DNA of 9,139 nucleotides from Deltaproteobacteria bacterium. Its GTDB lineage: Bacteria > Desulfobacterota > Desulfobacteria > Desulfobacterales > JAFDCJ01. How positions within the stretch are numbered: position 1 is the stretch's first letter; every line of letters starts with the position of its first letter. The notes under the pieces were generated by a model. It was not told where the DNA came from. It searched no databases and saw only the letters and a program-made list of their open reading frames with translations. The translations under genes were made by a program, and so were the position numbers. The DNA is taken from assembly GCA_024277475.1 (NCBI GenBank), contig JAJRVC010000349.1, positions 1-9,139 of the forward strand, read 5' to 3'. This document shows positions 6,408-9,139 of the stretch, one piece after another.

Positions 6408-7976
6408 ATGTTTATTCCTGGAATTGAAAATAGCATTGGTACATTGCTTGAAAAAGCAGCGAGTCGTTATGGTAAAAACAAAGCAATTCATTTCGTTTAC
6501 GAGAAATTAGGTTTCAGTTATGAGGAGTTGAATACGCGGGTGAATCAATATGCCAATGCGCTTCAAGAAGAAGGGATCAAAAAAGGAGATCATGTCGCTG
6601 TCATGTTGCCCAACTGCCCGGAGTTTCCGGTGATCTGGCTTGCTCTGGCGAAATTAGGCGCTGTGATGGTTCCCATCAATAATCGATACCAAGCTGTCGA
6701 CCTGGAATATGTGTTAAACGATTCCGACGCCATCGCCTTGGTAATTCATACGGAATTCGCTCCGATATTTTATGAGGCCCGGGAAAAGATACACGCAATA
6801 AAGAAGGTCTTCAGCATCGGTGCAGGACAAGAAGATCTGGGTAGTTTGTTATCCGAACTGGCGGATGCGGCATCCAATGAATTTACAACAATTGATCTGA
6901 CGATAGATGATCTTATCAATATTCAATACACCTCTGGAACCACGGGGTTTCCAAAAGGCTGTATGCTCACCCATGAATTCTGGCTGACCCTTGGGATGAA
7001 TGCTTCTGAAAATTTGACCCAGGATGATGTTTTTTTAAGTGTAACCCCCTTTTATTATATGGATCCCCAATGGGAATTGATCATGTGCATGACAACGGGC
7101 GCTACTATGGTTTTGACTCGAAAATATAGTACTTCCAATTATATGAAGCTTATCAACGAATATAACGTCACGGTAGCCTGGGCTACAATGGCAGCCTGGA
7201 CCCTTAAACAACCCGAATCGCTTTATGATAAAAATCATTGTTTAAGATTTGTACTCGTTGGCGGATTTCCGCCGCATCTTCACAAACAATTCGAAGAGCG
7301 TTTCAATGTGCGCGCCCGTGAGGCGTACGGAATGACAGAAATAGGCACCGGCATGATTGTCCCACTGGAAGATGATCACATGACCGGCTCGGGTTCTGTG
7401 GGAAAGCCGCCGGAGTTTAGAGCAACTAAAATAATTGATAAACATGGAAACCCGGTAAAACAGGGGGAAATTGGAGAGCTGTTGATCAAAGGCCCCGGCA
7501 TCTTTAAAGGCTATTATAATAAACCTGAGGCAACGGCTAAGGCCTTCGTGGGAGATTGGTTTCGTACGGGTGATTTGGTTCGACAGGATGAAAACGGAAA
7601 TTTCTACATCGTTGGCCGCATAAAAGACATGATCCGGCGCACTGGTGACAATATTTCGGCCAGTGAAGTGGAAAATGTTCTGACCAGCCATTCTCAAATT
7701 TTAAGCGCAGCGGTAGTTCCTGTGCCGGACGAAAATCGCGGTGAAGAAGTTAAGGCCTACATTCTTCCAGCTCAGGGAGAGACTCCCAAAAGTATTCCTC
7801 CAACGGACATCATCGCATACTGTTTAGATCGCATCGCTGAATTTAAAGTGCCACGCTATATTGAATATGTTGATGAATTTCCAAGGACAGCTTCCGGGAA
7901 AATTCAAAAGCACCTTCTTATTGGCACAAAAGAAGATTTAACCTCCGATTGCTATGATCGAATGGCCGCCAAATAG
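6408..7976 (+). CDS. AMP-forming acyl-CoA ligase, CaiC-like (crotonobetaine/carnitine-CoA ligase family)
   Basis: A 522-residue member of the ANL adenylating superfamily, counting from the ATG with a GAGAGGAG site. Motifs in order: the ATP-phosphate loop YTSGTTGFPKGCMLTH (from residue 174), the aromatic/adenine motif YGMTE (307-311), TGD (387-389), the hinge and CoA motif GRIKDMIRRTGDNISASEVE, and the catalytic lysine K498 in PRTASGKIQK. All catalytic elements are intact, so it should activate a carboxylic acid to acyl-AMP and then to the CoA thioester in the cytoplasm. The IRRTGDN hinge and overall length resemble CaiC-type ligases more than long-chain fatty-acyl or acetyl-CoA synthetases, but the acid cannot be deduced. 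It follows the importer genes after 139 bp and is 16 bp from the lipoate ligase gene. A role in activating the imported compound is an inference from this context. Confidence 0.92.
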   Translation: MFIPGIENSIGTLLEKAASRYGKNKAIHFVYEKLGFSYEELNTRVNQYANALQEEGIKKGDHVAVMLPNCPEFPVIWLALAKLGAVMVPINNRYQAVDLEYVLNDSDAIALVIHTEFAPIFYEAREKIHAIKKVFSIGAGQEDLGSLLSELADAASNEFTTIDLTIDDLINIQYTSGTTGFPKGCMLTHEFWLTLGMNASENLTQDDVFLSVTPFYYMDPQWELIMCMTTGATMVLTRKYSTSNYMKLINEYNVTVAWATMAAWTLKQPESLYDKNHCLRFVLVGGFPPHLHKQFEERFNVRAREAYGMTEIGTGMIVPLEDDHMTGSGSVGKPPEFRATKIIDKHGNPVKQGEIGELLIKGPGIFKGYYNKPEATAKAFVGDWFRTGDLVRQDENGNFYIVGRIKDMIRRTGDNISASEVENVLTSHSQILSAAVVPVPDENRGEEVKAYILPAQGETPKSIPPTDIIAYCLDRIAEFKVPRYIEYVDEFPRTASGKIQKHLLIGTKEDLTSDCYDRMAAK

Positions 7977-7992
7977 AGAGGAAATACTCACA

Positions 7993-9051
7993 ATGGAATT
8001 ATACAATCCGGGGAAAATACCCTGGCTTGAATCTCAGCTAATGTATCATGCCCTGGCAAAACTTGGGCGTGAAGCCCTATGTCTGGTCTCACCGGCCTCA
8101 CCTTACGTCTGCATCGGTTTCCATCAGGATGTGGAACAGGAAGTGGATATTGATTTTTGCCGGGCGCATAACATCCCGATCTTCCGGCGTGAGGTCGGCG
8201 GCGGAGCGGTCTTTTTAGACGGCAACCAGCTCTTCTTCCAGCTCATTATCAAACGGGACAATCCGATTGTCCCCAAAAGAATCGATTCATTTTACAAAAA
8301 ATTTTTGCAGCCTGTAATCGAGGTTCATCACCGGATTGGTATTCAGGCGAAATACAAACCGATTAATGACCTTGTTGTAGAAAACCGCAAGATATCCGGC
8401 TCCGGTGCTGCAGAGATCGGCGATTGCATTGTTTTTGTCGGCAATCTGATTTTGGATTTCGATTATGAAACCATGTCCCGGGTATTGAAAATTCCAGACG
8501 AAAAATTTCGTGATAAAGTGAAAAAAACAATCGAGGAAAATCTAAGCACAATCCGCCGGGAGCTGGGAGAAACGACATCCATCCAATGGGACGAACAGAC
8601 GCTGAATAGCATGCTGGCGGAGGAATTTACCAAAGTGGTGGGACCGCTGGCGCCGGCGGATAAAGATGATAGATTAATTGACAGAATGAAAGTACTTGAA
8701 TCCTCGATGATGGATGATACCTGGCTTTACCGTAAGGCCAAACGAGTGGAGGGGCGGGTTGTAAAAGTGCGGGCGGGACTAGAAGTCAGGCAGCGTATCC
8801 ATAAGGCAACCGGCGGACTTCTCCGCGCTGATTTCACCATGGATGACGGCGTGATAAAAAACATCTTCATTTCGGGAGATTTTTTCTGTTTTCCTGTAGA
8901 TGCCATCGACCAGCTGGTGGCTAAGCTGGAAGCATGCGCTGTAGACAATATCGCAGAGGTGGTTGCTGATTTTTATCAGACAAAGGATTTTGAGATTCCC
9001 GGGGTAACGGTGGAAGACTGGATGGCGGTCTTCGGGCTCCTTAAAGGCTAA
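7993..9051 (+). CDS. lplA: Lipoate-protein ligase A-like protein with C-terminal domain
   Basis: A 352-residue protein of the biotin/lipoate ligase superfamily. The ATG at 7993 follows GAGAGGAAA after the ligase stop codon. An in-frame ATG at 7954 would overlap the CoA ligase end and adds a non-family sequence, so I reject it. The lipoyl-adenylate fingerprint is RREVGGGAVFLD (residues 65-76), followed by KPINDL (122-127) and RKISGSGAA (132-140), with K133 as the expected catalytic or nucleotide-binding lysine. Then comes FVGNLILDFD. After residue about 240, VEGRVVKVRAGLEVRQRIHK and PGVTVEDW mark the C-terminal accessory domain of full-length LplA. The expected reaction is ATP-dependent attachment of lipoate (or octanoate) to a lysine of an acceptor such as an E2 subunit or GcvH. 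The usual histidine of GGGxVxHD is leucine here (L75). No acceptor protein is encoded in the window. Confidence 0.88.
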   Translation: MELYNPGKIPWLESQLMYHALAKLGREALCLVSPASPYVCIGFHQDVEQEVDIDFCRAHNIPIFRREVGGGAVFLDGNQLFFQLIIKRDNPIVPKRIDSFYKKFLQPVIEVHHRIGIQAKYKPINDLVVENRKISGSGAAEIGDCIVFVGNLILDFDYETMSRVLKIPDEKFRDKVKKTIEENLSTIRRELGETTSIQWDEQTLNSMLAEEFTKVVGPLAPADKDDRLIDRMKVLESSMMDDTWLYRKAKRVEGRVVKVRAGLEVRQRIHKATGGLLRADFTMDDGVIKNIFISGDFFCFPVDAIDQLVAKLEACAVDNIAEVVADFYQTKDFEIPGVTVEDWMAVFGLLKG

Positions 9052-9080
9052 TTGTTTGACTAAATGTATAAAAAACAAGA

Positions 9081-9109
9081 TTGACATCGTATGCATTGAT
9101 TGTTATTTT
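9081..9109 (+). promoter_or_regulatory. Candidate sigma-70-type promoter for the gene at the right edge
   Basis: A perfect -35 hexamer TTGACA (9081-9086) is followed after 17 bp by TATTTT (9104-9109), a 4-of-6 match to TATAAT, in an AT-rich spacer. Its position, 30 bp after the lplA stop codon and about 20 bp ahead of the next start codon, is right for a promoter with a short leader. It suggests a new transcription unit begins here. The base match is direct; activity is inferred. Confidence 0.6.
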
Positions 9110-9116
9110 TATGCAT
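9090..9116 (+). repeat. Paired TATGCAT boxes around the -10 element
   Basis: TATGCAT occurs at 9090-9096 and again at 9110-9116, with starts exactly 20 bp apart, one copy in the spacer and one just after the candidate -10. Each core ATGCAT is itself a palindrome. The arrangement, about two helical turns within a promoter, is what a dimeric or cooperative repressor would use. It could also be chance in AT-rich DNA. Confidence 0.4.
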
Positions 9117-9130
9117 AAGGGAGATGGATT

Positions 9131-9139
9131 ATGAGAACA
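9131..9139 (+). CDS. Start of an unidentified gene, cut by the window edge
   Basis: Only three codons (Met-Arg-Thr) are visible. The start is supported by AAGGGAG (9117-9123) 7 nt upstream and by the promoter before it. An ATG at 9124 in another frame is too close to that ribosome binding site. No function can be assigned. Confidence 0.5.

Noticed and set aside
7242..7697. Open frame on the minus strand, 151 codons
   Set aside because: It is antisense to the conserved core of the acyl-CoA ligase, and its translation shows no domain-like pattern.
7954..7992. Earlier in-frame ATG for the lipoate ligase
   Set aside because: It would overlap the CoA ligase end by 23 bp, lacks a ribosome binding site and adds 13 residues that do not look like the family N-terminus.

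Overview
The window is a run of co-directional plus-strand genes from a bacterium with moderate GC content and clear Shine-Dalgarno sites. Two ABC-type uptake systems, an acyl-CoA ligase and a lipoate ligase side by side suggest a metabolically versatile anaerobe or facultative organism. A Desulfobacterota-like (deltaproteobacterial) origin is my guess from overall gene style, not something the sequence proves. No rRNA, tRNA, CRISPR array, insertion sequence or phage gene is visible.

Layout. (1) Positions 2-1085 hold the end of a branched-chain-amino-acid-type (Liv) ABC transporter: the 3' part of a LivG-like ATPase, then a complete LivF-like ATPase with a GTG start overlapping it by 17 bp. 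(2) Positions 1087-1334 encode a small cupin that is broken by a single-base frameshift. It is followed by a weak hairpin and T-run that may end this transcription unit. (3) Positions 1378-2325 encode an amidohydrolase-2-type TIM-barrel protein that lacks the family's usual metal ligands. (4) Positions 2374-6268 encode a complete polyamine-type (PotABCD-like) importer in the order ATPase, periplasmic binding protein, permease, permease. An inverted repeat between the binding-protein and first permease genes could tune their relative expression. (5) Positions 6408-7976 encode an AMP-forming acyl-CoA ligase resembling CaiC. (6) Positions 7993-9051 encode a lipoate-protein ligase A-like protein with its C-terminal domain. 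(7) The window ends with a good candidate promoter, a pair of TATGCAT boxes, a ribosome binding site and the first three codons of another gene.

How it may work together (inference): one or two ABC importers bring in a small organic solute. The amidohydrolase-like protein and the CoA ligase could transform it and activate it as a thioester. The lipoate ligase would equip a lipoate-dependent enzyme, such as a 2-oxoacid dehydrogenase or glycine cleavage complex, somewhere in the same metabolism. The substrate cannot be read from the sequence. I see no clearly new system. The best leads are the ligand-depleted amidohydrolase, the frameshifted cupin, the intergenic hairpin and the promoter/operator at the right edge.
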